Origin: Acanthosepion esculentum
Lineage: Eukaryota > Mollusca > Cephalopoda > Sepiida > Sepiidae
DNA: 64,000 nucleotides
Assembly (NCBI GenBank): GCA_964036315.1
Contig: OZ038480.1
Span: forward strand, 13,632,305 to 13,696,304
Direction of reading: 5' to 3'
Shown here one piece after another: positions 11,813 through 22,869 of the stretch (its first letter is position 1; each line of letters starts with the position of its first letter). Under the pieces are notes generated by a model that was not told where the DNA came from, did not search any database, and was given only the letters and a program-made list of their open reading frames with translations. Made by a program: the position numbers and the translations under genes.

Positions 11813-12010
11813 ATTAATTGATTTTTAAAATATGTTTTTTTTGCTACACAGTGATAACCATGTTTCAAAAATGGAAGCTAAAGCCCTTGAATTTAATTTT
11901 GTTATTAAATTAAAGACATTAGTTCCATTTCCTCGTCAAGCGAATTTTGGAGTACTTATTTTTTTAAATATACGGTTTTGAAGGCACAGCAAAGATTCAT
12001 AATTGAGGGT
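11808..12010 (+). repeat. Decayed relative of the 51.9 kb hairpin element
   Basis: The order catgtttcaaaa, then an ATTA-rich palindromic part, then cctcgtcaagcga and ttttgga follows the loop of the inverted repeat at 51.93-52.03 kb (catgtttcaaaa, ccttgtcaagcga, attgggga). Both lie directly beside (TA)n. The arms here have decayed. Confidence 0.5.
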
Positions 12011-12412
12011 TTCCAAGGCTACCGAGACATCCATTCATCTAGACAAGGGGTGGTAGGGTGTTCAATTTTTTAATTTTCGTTGTATCAGTTAATAGTTATA
12101 TTCGAAAGCGGGGTTATATTTAGGGATGGGTAGGGATGTATTTTTCAACAAATTCTGACATCCGCTAAATGCATGTCGTCTGGTTTTTATTTCTAACGCC
12201 AAAAATTCTTACGGTATTTTTTCTATTTGTATACTTAAATATTTTGGGGGGCTGTTTAGGCTAGAATATGTTTTAACTACATTTCTAAAAAAATTTTAAT
12301 TTTTAATATTTAATATACTATATTTCTTTTTAAAACCAAGTAAATGTATTAGAATTACTTACAGTATGTAAAATTATTTTTTCCTATCGAGTATAAGTAT
12401 GTATATTACCAG

Positions 12413-12414
<2 letters not shown>

Positions 12415-12475
<61 letters not shown>

Positions 12476-12540
12476 GCTCCGTAAATTTACATTGAGCACT
12501 ATTTTTTTTTAATGCTCTGTAAATTTACATTGAGCACTAT
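12415..12540. repeat. (TA)n then a 38-bp tandem duplication
   Basis: After the TA tract, the segment aatgctccgtaaatttacat..gagcactat occurs twice (about 12472-12508 and 12511-12540). The word ttgagcactat resembles the FB1 landmark. Confidence 0.75.
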
Positions 12541-12598
12541 TGTGTAAAAATAAAAATATCTATAAGAACACCGGATTTTATATCTTACTGTTCTTTCT

Positions 12599-12601
<3 letters not shown>

Positions 12602-12658
<57 letters not shown>

Positions 12659-12684
12659 ATTATTATTATTATTATTATTATCAT
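12602..12684. repeat. (TA)n(TTA)n microsatellite
   Basis: About 27 TA units are followed by about 9 TTA units. Confidence 0.95.
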
Positions 12685-12912
12685 TATTTTCATTATTTTC
12701 CCATACAGTTCCACATATGCTACCCATGTTTGCTATTTTCTCGGTTCAAAGTGTTCAAGTGATGGTAAAGCACTTATTTGGGATTGTATAACGTTACTAT
12801 ATAACACCTCATAGGGTATGTATTCTTTAAGCTTCATAGGATTAATTCGTTTGAACCCATTTTAACCATTGAAAAATATCCTATTTTAAACATTTCTGGA
12901 TTAATTGGATAC

Positions 12913-13340
12913 TGTTGTAACCCAGGAAAGGTTACTGACTAAAATAATCACACGATGGTTGGTAATAAACGATAATACTTACGACAAGAACAACACATAT
13001 AAGATTCGTAGTAGTTAACTGCTAAAAGTAAGTCATCTAGCAACCGTCCCACGCGGTCAGATGTGGCACAAAGCCGAATTTAATGTGGGGTATCCGAACC
13101 CGTAGGCTCGGCCAAAAATTTCACGTAGAGCCCGTATAAAATGGGGTTGGGTAGCTGTTTCCCGAGACTAGACTCTGCCCGTCGACATAGCCTCTTCTGG
13201 AGATCCTCTCTGCTCGGAGTCTGAGAGTTTAACCAACACAGCTGGAGACGAATTTCTAACTGCAGACATACATACAGTATTTACTACTGTATTTATATGA
13301 ATGGAGTCATACTATTATCGTCCTTAGGTATGCTACAACA
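12913..13340 (+). mobile_element. Solo LTR with 5-bp target-site duplication
   Basis: The segment starts TGTTGTAACCC and ends GCTACAACA, so it has TG...CA ends inside short inverted repeats. It is flanked on both sides by gatac (12908-12912 and 13341-13345), a perfect 5-bp target-site duplication. No coding sequence lies inside. It shares an internal block (atgtggcacaa...cccgtaggctcgg) with the LTR-like repeats at 15.5-15.9 kb. The strand is uncertain, although aataaac at about 12963 could be a polyadenylation signal. Confidence 0.85.
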
Positions 13341-13382
13341 GATACCATACATGACATCCGTATGAAAAACCCGTTCTGATGA

Positions 13383-13692
13383 ACACTATTTACATTATTC
13401 GGACTGTTGTCATCATATTTATCGGTATACTTATTACAACGTTTCGGCCTTTGTATGCTTGGGACTTCTTCAGGTGTTTAGCGGCCGTAACATTGTAATA
13501 AATATGGCGACAAAGATGAGGACAATAGTCCGAATAATGTAAGTAGTATACATAATACCTCATCTCAGAAATATAGACAGATACTAAAGGGCCGAAACGT
13601 TGTAATAAATATGGCGACAAAGATGAGAAGAATAGTCTGAATAATGTAAATAGTGTACATAATACCTCATCTCAAAAATATAGACAGATACC
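13383..13692. repeat. Two SINE-A fragments in inverted orientation
   Basis: 13383-13480 reads as SINE-A on the minus strand (tail unit then hairpin block). From about 13483 the plus strand shows two tail units (gcgacaaagatgagg..ccgaataatgtaa). The same arrangement occurs at 54.36-54.83 kb. Confidence 0.7.
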
Positions 13693-14036
13693 GTTCTGAT
13701 GAGGCTATTTAAGAACATTAATGTCCGGGTAAATATTTAGGTTTTTTATAATATTGTTGTTTATCAAGGAAGGAAATAAAGCCACTACGACGCAAGTGGT
13801 TACAGAGTGTGAGAAGATAAAACTATACAAGAATAGGAATTAAGAAGACAGACGGCAACGGTTGAAATTGCCTTTAAACTTTTAAAGATTAAGTTGAATG
13901 GAATCAAAAAAGCAGACGAGAGTTTCACCTGTGGAAAGTCCGAGTTAACAAAATGTTAACTTTAGTCTATATCTAGTTATTTCAACAGTAAAATATAGGA
14001 CTGCACTTAAATTTATAAAAATCTAGGTACGATCGA

Positions 14037-14290
14037 TTATATTACATATCCTCCTTGGATTTTGCCAAGAATCTCTAGATGCACAGCTGGACCACCTAAC
14101 CAAATAGGATAACAGTATTCAATGCATGGACAAATGCTAGATTTGTAAATTTGAAAGTTAAGCGAGAAAAAGCTTCTGGCACAACACAGTGAACCAAATT
14201 TCCTTACAGTAGATGAAGCTATTGATTCAATATAGGCTGTCGAATTCATGTCAGTGGAAAACGTGAGGCCAAGAAGGTGTAGTATGTTGT
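14037..14290 (-). mobile_element. LINE-B reverse-transcriptase fragment
   Basis: A 70-codon minus-strand frame covers the segment after the catalytic palm: GSLCCARSFF, then FQIYKSSICPCIEYCYPIWL and HLEILGKIQ. The YKS.I.P.IEY...IW..P pattern is conserved in CR1/jockey-type RTs. The remaining coding sequence is absent on both sides. Confidence 0.7.
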
Positions 14291-14607
14291 TCTCCTGGAA
14301 TCAAGAATCAGCCCTGCTGATGGTAGACAGGCAGACAGTAAAGATTCTCTGTGCTTAAACTGTGCCTCTTACTCGGTAACTCACGATTGTAAAAAACAAC
14401 AAGAAATATTCTCTATTCTGCAAACCATTTACAGAATCTCATTAAGTATTTACTCGTTGTTTTCCTATGCCTTCTTGCCCTTTTCATATTTCCTGTGAGT
14501 GCTAAATTTTTAAAGACTTTTTTGCCCCTCATGAGAGCCCAACTGTCTTTCCCTGATCCTAAATAAGATTTTTTTTTTTCATTTATATTTAAATTTTCTT
14601 TAAAACG

Positions 14608-15010
14608 TCATCGTTAAGACAACTTGTTCTATGTGCAGTGTCTCTTCAGGAAGCGGGTGATCATAGCACTCCACAACTTTTATGTTTTTGTAGCCGTTAG
14701 CAAAGTCTGTCTTATCGTTATCGTCCCAATTCCTGGTCTTCGCTCCCTATGCACAAGCTCTTTCGATAGGCTACTCGCTGCTTTTCCCCACCACTCTTAC
14801 CTTCAAGATATCCTGTTAGTTTCAAATTTTCCAAGCCTTCTTTCCTCAATATATATCCCAGAAATTTCATCTGTTTCTTTCTGATTCTAAATTTTCTTTT
14901 TCTTTCCATTTCCCTTAAACTTCCTCGTGTCCTGTCCATGACATTCCCAGCATCCTTCTGCAGAACCAGATCTCTGTTGCCTCATTTGTGAGAAAATTGT
15001 CCAGCTTTCA
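14608..15010 (-). mobile_element. LINE-C 3' coding end
   Basis: The minus-strand frame reads RKRKFRIRKKQMKFLGYILR then KEGLENLKLTGYLEGKSGG, followed near 14700-14640 by the decayed tail (cttcaggaagcgggtgatca is the reverse of the terminal segment). Stops interrupt it. Confidence 0.7.
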
Positions 15011-15238
15011 CTAACATATATGAGGGCTAATATTATATAGGTGTTCACTAATCTTATCTTTGTTTTGAAACGAAGTTTTCTTAATACTTTGTTTTTTTGG
15101 GGAGGGGGGTTGGAGTGGGGAAGGTACCTTTCACCAGTCTAATGCGCTTGCAGATTTCCCATTTTGTAAACTCTCATAAATTCACCACTTATATAATCTC
15201 GTAAATTTATTAAAGCTGTAAAACGAATATTTTATAAA

Positions 15239-15400
<162 letters not shown>

Positions 15401-15490
15401 CAGGGTGTCCATAAAGTTTGTGTGCACTTTAAAAAATTTATAACTTTATTTGTATTTGCGATAGAAATAATTTGTAAAAAATGTTATAAA
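15401..15490 (+). mobile_element. Single mariner-type terminal sequence
   Basis: After a TA dinucleotide the sequence starts cagggtgtccataaagtttg, typical of mariner inverted terminal repeats. No partner end or transposase is visible, so this is a truncated end. Confidence 0.45.
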
Positions 15491-15508
15491 GTTTAATGTA
15501 CTTAGGTA

Positions 15509-15880
15509 TAGCCTCGTCCGGGTTCCTCTCTGCCCGAAGGCAGAGAGTTCGACAACAGCTAAGAGCTGCGCACGCGGCCAGCTCCAGCTACCGAACTACC
15601 TGATCGCCAGTAATATTTACCGATCTCTCCACGAGCTAGCATGTGGCACAAGGACGAATTTCATGTGGGGAAATTCGTGCCCGTAGGCTCGGACAAAAAT
15701 TCCCCGCAAACCCCGCATGAACGTGATCGGGTCTGTATATCTCCCCGGACGAGACTATGCCCTTCAGCATAGCCCCGTCCGGGTTCCACTCTGCCTTCGG
15801 ACAGAGAGTTCGACAACAGCTAAGAGCTGAGCACGCAGCTAGCTCCAGCTGCTTAACTATCTGATCGTCAGGTAGCCACA
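15509..15880. repeat. LTR-like repeat with internal tandem duplication
   Basis: A block of about 104 bp (catagcc.cgtccgggttcc ... ctgatcg.cag) occurs at 15509 and again at 15767, a spacing of about 258 bp. The material between them (catgtggcacaaggacg, cccgtaggctcgg) matches the solo LTR at 12.9-13.3 kb. TG/CA ends and a target duplication are not evident, so the boundaries are uncertain. Confidence 0.6.
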
Positions 15881-16207
15881 GTAATAGTAGAGTGAGTACC
15901 TTATATACCACCAGTCCAGTTCAAATTGCCAGGTAAAACAAACTCGCATGGTGAGGGGGGTAAGTCATCCGGCCAAGATCCAAAATGCCAGTTAGAAAAA
16001 GGTTCCACCAGTAAGGCAAATAAAAGTTGTCAATAACAAATGAAAATATCGTCACGGTACAGGAGCTGAAGCCTAAAGCCAAATAAAGTGCTCTGCTGGA
16101 CCGGACAACCAAATTCACGTTAGAGCATATATGAATACATGAAAGAATTAGCAGCTCTAAAAAGATATATTAAGGCATGTTTCGTTGTACAGTTTTGACA
16201 TATTCTG

Positions 16208-16557
16208 GCTACTCATTTTCGATAGGATCCTTTCATACACGTGAAAAAGTTTTGATGTCATTATTGAAAGACGAGAGAAAATCGCCATATTTATACATAT
16301 ATGTTTTATTACCAAGTACTTTCGACATATCCATGTCATTATCAGGGTATTGTTTATAATAAATTAAATCTTATCCAGTATTGTCAGAGACATATTGCTG
16401 TGTTATCTGAAAGTTAAATTGGTTACAACATTAAAATCAAAATTGCTTGTTAATAAAACATGTGTATATAAACACGACAATTTTCTTTCGTCTTTCAGTA
16501 ATGACATCAAAATCTTATTCGCAAGTATAAAATGATCTTATCGAAAATGAGTAGACA
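16208..16557. repeat. Long inverted repeat with central hairpin motif
   Basis: Arms of about 80 bp (16208-16286 and 16473-16557) are imperfect reverse complements, for example ctactcattttcgataggat against atcttatcgaaaatgagtag. The spacer carries a minus-strand hairpin, gacatggatatgtc, between CTGATAA and GAAA (16345 down to 16320). A (TA)n tract begins at 16580. Confidence 0.7.
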
Positions 16558-16578
16558 TAATAATGAAAAACATGCTGC

Positions 16579-16579
<1 letters not shown>

Positions 16580-16644
<65 letters not shown>
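16580..16644. repeat. (TA)n microsatellite
   Basis: About 32 TA units adjoin the inverted repeat. Bases 16645-17280 hold only a further hairpin motif (16823-16850 minus) and no gene. Confidence 0.95.
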
Positions 16645-16646
<2 letters not shown>

Positions 16647-17280
16647 CAATGAATTATTCATACAAAAAGTAGATTAGTAAAGTTAATGAAATAAAATGGC
16701 GAAATCCCTTCGCAAACAAAATTTTAAAGGTGTATTAACCTACAAATCACTCGATGAATGTTATGATCCTTGTTTTTAAAAAATTATAAGCTCTATAAGG
16801 TCTTTTGTAAATACGCAAGTACTTTCAACTGTACATTCAGTCATCTTCAGGCATGGAAATTATTTTGTTTTTGGTAAAATTCAGGTAGCATCCGAGACGA
16901 AAAAATTAAATGCGAATCGAAATATGTTTTTTTTTTTTAATGTGTTATTGATAACGGATATAAACTTTTGGAGCGTGCAGTCGCAACGCTAAGGTTGAAT
17001 TTATTGAAAATTTAAGAGAGTGTGTTTTTTTACTAATATGGCAATTTGAGATTTTTTTTTGTACAATATACACAAAATATATAAAATAAAGTGAACTGAT
17101 GGATCGAAAAAAGCAACAAAAGATATGACCATCAAGCGTTTATCCTCGCTCTTCAGAGCCAATTGAGGACAAAAAAACATGTGGAAACTGACCAAAAAAA
17201 AGAAGTGAAATAATAACTACCAGGGAAGCAAATTATATTTAATGGAGTATGACGTTATTCTCCACTTTTAAAACTATCTC

Positions 17281-17345
17281 TTCCCTTCACTCCTTCTCGC
17301 TCTCCTCTCACTCTCACTCTCTCACACTCTTTCCCTCTCTCCCTC
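17281..17345. repeat. CT-rich simple sequence
   Basis: A mixture of tctc, ctcac and ccct words. The following 17346-17690 holds no recognisable gene. It does contain aataaacctcccaaca followed by tttggcgagacac, which could be an LTR end plus primer-binding site but is unsupported by a second copy. Confidence 0.7.
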
Positions 17346-17696
17346 TCGCTGTTTAGTTACTTATATATTATTACAGTCATTCCGTGAGTACCATATTACC
17401 TAGTTCTACCTGCTGTATATAGTACCTATATAATAAACCTCCCAACAGGCTTTTCTGGTGAGAAATTTGGCGAGACACTGAGCAGGATTAAAAACAAGAC
17501 GAGTCAAAGGTTTGGAGGGATCCTCTCATGAGGTCAACGGCCATCCAGGACAGGCGCGGGGAATTAGAAATAACTGAACCGGTGTTGAGGCGGGTGATAA
17601 TCTCAATAGGATTTCTACAACTATTAACCTTCCTTAAGGTATGCAATTAGGGAAAGGGAAAATTTTGAAGAAACACCTGAGGCGTTACGTCATCCA

Positions 17697-18000
17697 ATGA
17701 TGTTCACTGCTTTTTCGCGGGGCGGGGGGAAGGGAAACGACTTTCTGCTTTTTCGCCGGGGGAGGGACATTCTGCTTTTTCGCTTTCGGTCGGCATTCTG
17801 CTTTTTCGCGGGGGAGGGGGGATTGTGCTTTTTCACGGGGGGTGCTTTTTCGCGAGGGGGCATTCTGCTTTCTCGCGGGGGAGGGCATCCGCTTTTTGAT
17901 GTGGGGAGGGCATTCTGCTTTTTCGCTGGGTGGCATTCTGCTTTCTCGCGGTGGGGGGCATTCTGCTTTCTCGCGTTGGGGGGCATTCTGCTATTCGTCA
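17697..18000. repeat. G-rich minisatellite based on tctgctttttcgcggg
   Basis: About ten degenerate copies of a unit of 25-30 bp, consisting of cattctgctttttcgcg plus a run of G. Frames on both strands stay open because stops are rare in the unit. They give low-complexity peptides and I do not treat them as genes. Confidence 0.85.
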
Positions 18001-18269
18001 TTCATACAAGAGCTGTTGTAACAATAACAATGGTACCTACAACAAACGCTTCTTTGGATGACAACTCTCGATTAAATCATAGTTTCAGGGCTGGGTTACC
18101 ACTAACCCAGAACTCTGCAACAACGCGTCACCATAGGATCTGTCTACAACAGGATAGGCTGAAATGATAAAAACATTAATTAACCTTCTATAAAATCATT
18201 GCTAGAAAATATGTGAAAAAATATATATATGTGTGTGTGTGTGTGTTCGTTTGTATGTAAGTCTATATA

Positions 18270-18680
18270 GAATTGTCTAATTGAATGCTGGACTGATGAA
18301 GAGACCTGAGACAAACAGAAATTCGGTTCTACAGAAAGATGCTGAGAATACCATGAACCGAACATGTGAGCCAGAAGGAAGTTTTAGAGAAAATGCCAAC
18401 AAAAAAGACACTTCTAATTAACATCAGGAGGAAACAGCTGATATTTCTAGTGCCCATAATGAGGGAAGAAGTTTTTGACAAATTGATACTCTCAGGATAG
18501 ATTGAAGTGAAAAAGAACAAATGAAAAAAAAATGCATATCCTACGGAACATGCTTGAGTAAATAATGGCAGAACAGGGTTTAAAAGCGATAACAGAAAGA
18601 CATAATTTATTAAGAGTTACAAAAGAGAGGAAATTGTGGAGAGCCATGATTGCCCACGTCCTTAAATGACTCAGCACATA
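18270..18680 (+). mobile_element. LINE-C 3' coding end leading into the satellite-like array
   Basis: Plus-strand fragments follow the LINE-C order: FYRKMLRIP near 18330, an EKMPTKKTLLINIRRKQLI-like segment near 18390-18440, and RVTKERKLWRAMIAHVLK near 18610-18665. Frameshifts separate them. The terminal segment is then repeated downstream many times. Confidence 0.65.
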
Positions 18681-20060
18681 GAAGAAGTAAAACGAGCTTG
18701 ATTGAATGGTTAACAGAACAAGATTTAGGAAAGATAACAAAAAGACAACATTTATTAAGAGCTACAAAGGACAGGAAATTGTGGAGAGCCATGATCGCTA
18801 ACGTCCTGAAGGAACACTACACATAGAAAAAATATGAACTTATGTAATTCGGCGGCGGAACAAGGTTTAGGAGAGATAAAAAACAAAAACGAAAAATATA
18901 TTAAGAGCTACCAAGGACAGGAAATTGTGGAGAGCCATGATCGCAAACGTCCTGAAGGAACACTACACATAGAAAAAATATAAACTTATGTAATTTCGCG
19001 GCGGATCAAGGTTTAGGAGAGATAAAAAAAAAACGAAAAATATATTAAGAGCTACCAAGGACAGGAAATTGTGGAGAGCCATGATCGCAAACGTCCTGAA
19101 GGAACACGACACATAGAAAAAATATGAACTTATGTAATTTCGCGGCGGATCAAGGTTTAGGAGAGATAAAACAAAAAAAAATATATTAAGAGCTACCAAG
19201 GACAGGAAATTGTGGAGAGCCATGATCGCAAACGTCCTGAAGGAACACTACACATAGAAAAAATATGAACTTATGTAATTTCGCGGCGGATCAAGGTTTA
19301 GGAGAGATAAAAAAAAAACGAAAAATATATTAAGAGCTACCAAGGACAGGAAATTGTGGAGAGCCATGATCGCAAACGTCCTGAAGGAACACGACACATA
19401 GAAAAAATATGAACTTATGTAATTTCGCGGCGGATCAAGGTTTAGGAGAGATAAAACAAAAAAAAAATATATTAAGAGCTACCAAGGACAGGAAATTGTG
19501 GAGAGCCATGATCGCAAACGTCCTGAAGGAACACTACACATAGAAAAAATATGAACTTATGTAATTTCGCGGCGGATCAAGGTTTAGGAGAGATAAAACA
19601 AAAACGAAAAATATATTAAGAGCTACCAAGGACAGGAAATTGTGGAGAGCCATGATCGCAAACGTCCTGAAGGAACACGACACATAGAAAAAATATGAAC
19701 TTATGTAATTTCGCGGCGGATCAAGGTTTAGGAGAGATAAAACAAAAAAAAAATATATTAAGAGCTACCAAGGACAGGAAATTGTGGAGAGCCATGATCG
19801 CAAACGTCCTGAAGGAACACTACACATAGAAAAAATATGAACTTATGTAATTTCGCGGCGGATCAAGGTTTAGGAGAGATAAAAAAAAAACGAAAAATAT
19901 ATTAAGAGCTACCAAGGACAGGAAATTGTGGAGAGCCATGATCGCAAACGTCCTGAAGGAACACGACACATAGAAAAAATATGAACTTATGTAATTCGAC
20001 AGCGGAACACGGTTTAGGAGAGATTAAAAAAAACTATAAATATATTAAGAGGACAGTGAA
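18681..20060 (+). repeat. 143-bp tandem array made of the LINE-C terminal segment
   Basis: The landmark ggacaggaaattgtggagag recurs at 18769, 18914, 19059, 19200, 19344, 19486, 19630, 19772 and 19916. Spacings are 145, 145, 141, 144, 142, 144, 142 and 144 bp. Each unit encodes LLRATKDRKLWRAMIAN.LKE, a stop, then the 3' UTR segment cgcggcggatcaaggtttag. Units alternate between ctacacatag and cgacacatag in the later part, so the array is a two-unit higher-order repeat of about 286 bp. Confidence 0.9.
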
Positions 20061-20707
20061 TTGAGGGTGACCAGAAATATTTACAAATGCTATCTTTGTT
20101 TGTCGCGAGGCGAAAAATGAATCACATTTGCATAAAAGAAATCTCTTTCTTTTTTTTTAGTAAATTCTAACGGCATTATTGAAAAACGCCGACAGATATT
20201 TTTTTATATATTCATGTATAACATTGTCTACTGTCGATAAGTAGAAAGAAAAAACAAATATGTTTCCTGCTGTGAGAGTGCTTCCTAAAATGTATTGATA
20301 TTTGCAAGAATAGCACAAGTATGAGAGAAAAGAGAAAAAAGCGAGTGGGTGGGACTTAACGAAATGTCTTAGTCTAGTACAAAAATGGCGCGCACAGATA
20401 TTACTTGATATCTTAAATCACAACTGAGACATACATTGGTCATACTCGATAACGTGATGTTATTAGGAGTTTACTGTTATTGCCATTAAATATATTAACA
20501 AATATTTTTGTGGTGTTTTGTTTTAACTTTAACATTTATCGTCTAACATACCGTATTTTCTTGCGTATAATACATGAAACTTTGAACGCAAATTAAAGGC
20601 AAAAAAGGATGTGTGTATTATTTACAAATACACGTTTTCAGAAATTTTTATTTGGCTTAAAAAATTTCTTATTTGGAACAGCAAGATTGCAAATACTCTC
20701 AGCATAA
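20061..20707. other. No recognisable feature
   Basis: AT-rich intervening DNA with no open frame or repeat that I can assign. Confidence 0.4.
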
Positions 20708-21360
20708 TCTATATAATAAATGCCAATGTAAGTGTGACACACTTTTTCAATTAAAGGGACACAACTCTCTAACTTTCAATAGCTAATGTTACAGAAATTT
20801 TGTCTTCCCAAGTTTTCATTACTGCGATTTTTTTCCACGATATATTTACGTGATTTTTTTGCGACAATTCTTATTACTTGGAAATAAATTTGAGAATAAT
20901 CGAAATTAATTGCGAAATCCAACGAAAGTCACCCCTGAAATAAAAATAATTGTTTGTACCAAAAGTAAGAACCTACGTACATCAAATTATGTTTAAATTA
21001 AGTGGCGACAGGAAAATTATCGTTAAACTTTTAAAAGGTAAGCTTATATTTTAATGCAAGACTTAAATACAGCGATCAATTTTAAGTTCTGTAGTTTGTT
21101 GTTGCCTATCGCATACAGCAGCAGTATGCCTCGTCAAAAAAAAATCACTGCGAACCAGATTGCAATAAAAAGAGCCAAGTCTGCAACGAGGAAAAGTAAG
21201 TCCTATGCAAGTGAAAACCTAGACCAAACGGCAGCCAGGAGAGCTGAAAATATGCAAAGATTTAGGGACTCTCAAACTCCTAAACAGGCTGCAGGTGCAA
21301 TGCAGAGCCCTCCGCAAAAGCTAACATAAATGCCTCCCGTTAGGGCAGCTTTTAAGCTAG
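20708..21360 (+). mobile_element. Non-autonomous Helitron
   Basis: The element starts TCTATATAATAAATG and ends in CTAG, preceded by the short imperfect hairpin gcctcccgttagggcagc. It lies between A and T, as Helitron insertions do. Inside, a frame from 21126 encodes a basic peptide with ITANQIAIKRAKSATRKSKS and LDQTAARRAENMQRFRDSQT, similar in style to the N-terminal repeats of animal Helitron proteins. The Rep and helicase domains are absent. A 5'-truncated relative is at 63.65-63.93 kb. Confidence 0.8.
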
Positions 21361-21535
21361 TAGATAATAAAGCATAATTAAGCAGGTGTTGATAACAGTT
21401 GTTTACAAAAGTTATTTGATATGTCGGCCATATTTACTCTTTGGCGATTGACGTAATTGAACGTCATTAGCTATATGTAGTGATGGTTGTGCTACGGGGT
21501 TATCGGAAGCATATAATACTCAAATTTGCTGTGTG

Positions 21536-21930
21536 CCTTCAGGAAGTAGGCGATCATGGCTCTTCAAAACCTCCTATGCCTTGTATCTCTTAATAAATGC
21601 TGTCTTTTTGTTATTTCTCCTACGCCCTGATCCGCCATCCATTTACTCCAGCTCATTAATTATGATATGCGTTGGTTTCCGCTTGCCCTCTATCAGTCCT
21701 GTGAGTATCAGATTTTCCAAACCCTCCTTCCTCATTATATATCCTAGAAACCTCAACTTTCTCTTCCTGGTGTTAAATAACAGTTTCCTTTTTCTTTCTA
21801 TTTTCGCCAAAACTTCGTCGTATCCTCAGCATCCTTCTGTAGAGCCACATTTCTGTTGCTTCAAGTCTCCTCTTCATCTTTGAGGAGATCGTCCGGCACT
21901 CACTGCCATAGAAAAGGACAGATATCACAT
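21536..21930 (-). mobile_element. LINE-C 3' coding end
   Basis: On the minus strand the LINE-C segments appear in order from 21930 to 21540: a WFYRRMLRI-like segment, KRKLRFLGYIMRKEGLENLI, then the degenerate terminal segment. Stops and frame changes are present. Confidence 0.7.
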
Positions 21931-22009
21931 AGCAGTTTAGTAGTTGTTTTTAGAAGCCACAGTAATTTATAAGCAGAAATTTGAACTTTTCTAAGTTCTC
22001 TGTGGTTGA

Positions 22010-22200
22010 ATGTCTAACAGCACGTCAGGATATGACGGTTTCCGTATAGGATACAGGTTCGATTCCTGTCGGAGAACGCATATATGTTCTAAGAAAATTC
22101 TCGAACATTCAAATCGATAAATGTAATTAATACGATTTAATTAAAACAGAACATTTACTCAGATAAGTTGTATCCATAAAAATAACGTATAAACAGAATA
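22010..22200 (+). repeat. tRNA-derived SINE, family S2, copy 1
   Basis: A B-box-like ggttcgattcc lies at about 22051 in a tRNA-like context (ggatacaggttcgattcctg). It is followed by a body matching the copy at 37.86-38.05 kb: ttctcgaacattcaaatcg, taattaatacg, aaaacagaacatttactcag. Confidence 0.7.
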
Positions 22201-22239
22201 TATATTCAAATATTTGTCGGATTTAATCCATTTCATCTA

Positions 22240-22240
<1 letters not shown>

Positions 22241-22304
<64 letters not shown>
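22241..22304. repeat. (TA)n microsatellite
   Basis: About 32 TA units. The following 22305-22860 shows nothing recognisable. Confidence 0.95.
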
Positions 22305-22306
<2 letters not shown>

Positions 22307-22869
22307 CATTCTTTTCGTCTTCGCATCTTACCATTCATATTTGCAAAGAACCGGATTGATTTCAGATTCCGTATGAGTTCCACGTTTGCCAAAAGATAGC
22401 GTCAAGTGAGATAAAATTAATCTCGTCGGTGAGTGACAGTCAATAGAGGGTGGATGACATCACAAGTTAGTGAATATTATTATCGCTGTCCGCAATTATC
22501 ACGACGCCAGTTCTGATCAGATAATTACTACTGACAGATGTATACGTCTGATGCGTATTCCTAAGACGTAACGTGCGCATTGATTACTAAAACAAAAACA
22601 TATTCCGTACATTAACAATATTTCTGCAAGATAAGTTTAATGTACAATTTATTTTACTTATATTCTATTACCATTTCAGGGCGTTTGGGTGAATTTATAC
22701 CTTTTGTAACGATCACTTCAAACCTGTAAGCAGACATTCGATAAGCAAAATTTCATTTGCAATAATCATTTTCCCCAATAAAATATGAAGCTTCAGAACG
22801 ATCCAGTTAATTTGGAGTTTGACTAAAGTCAGGCAGTACGTATAGCGGCCAGTACTCACTAGCAGCTAT

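Noticed and set aside
17400..17500. LTR 3' end followed by a primer-binding site (aataaacctcccaaca, tttggcgagacac)
   Set aside because: No second LTR copy, no target-site duplication and no gag or pol nearby in the window.
18290..18330. CTGATGA at 18292 on the plus strand
   Set aside because: It is part of the LINE-C coding tail, and the downstream sequence does not form the required hairpin and GAAA.
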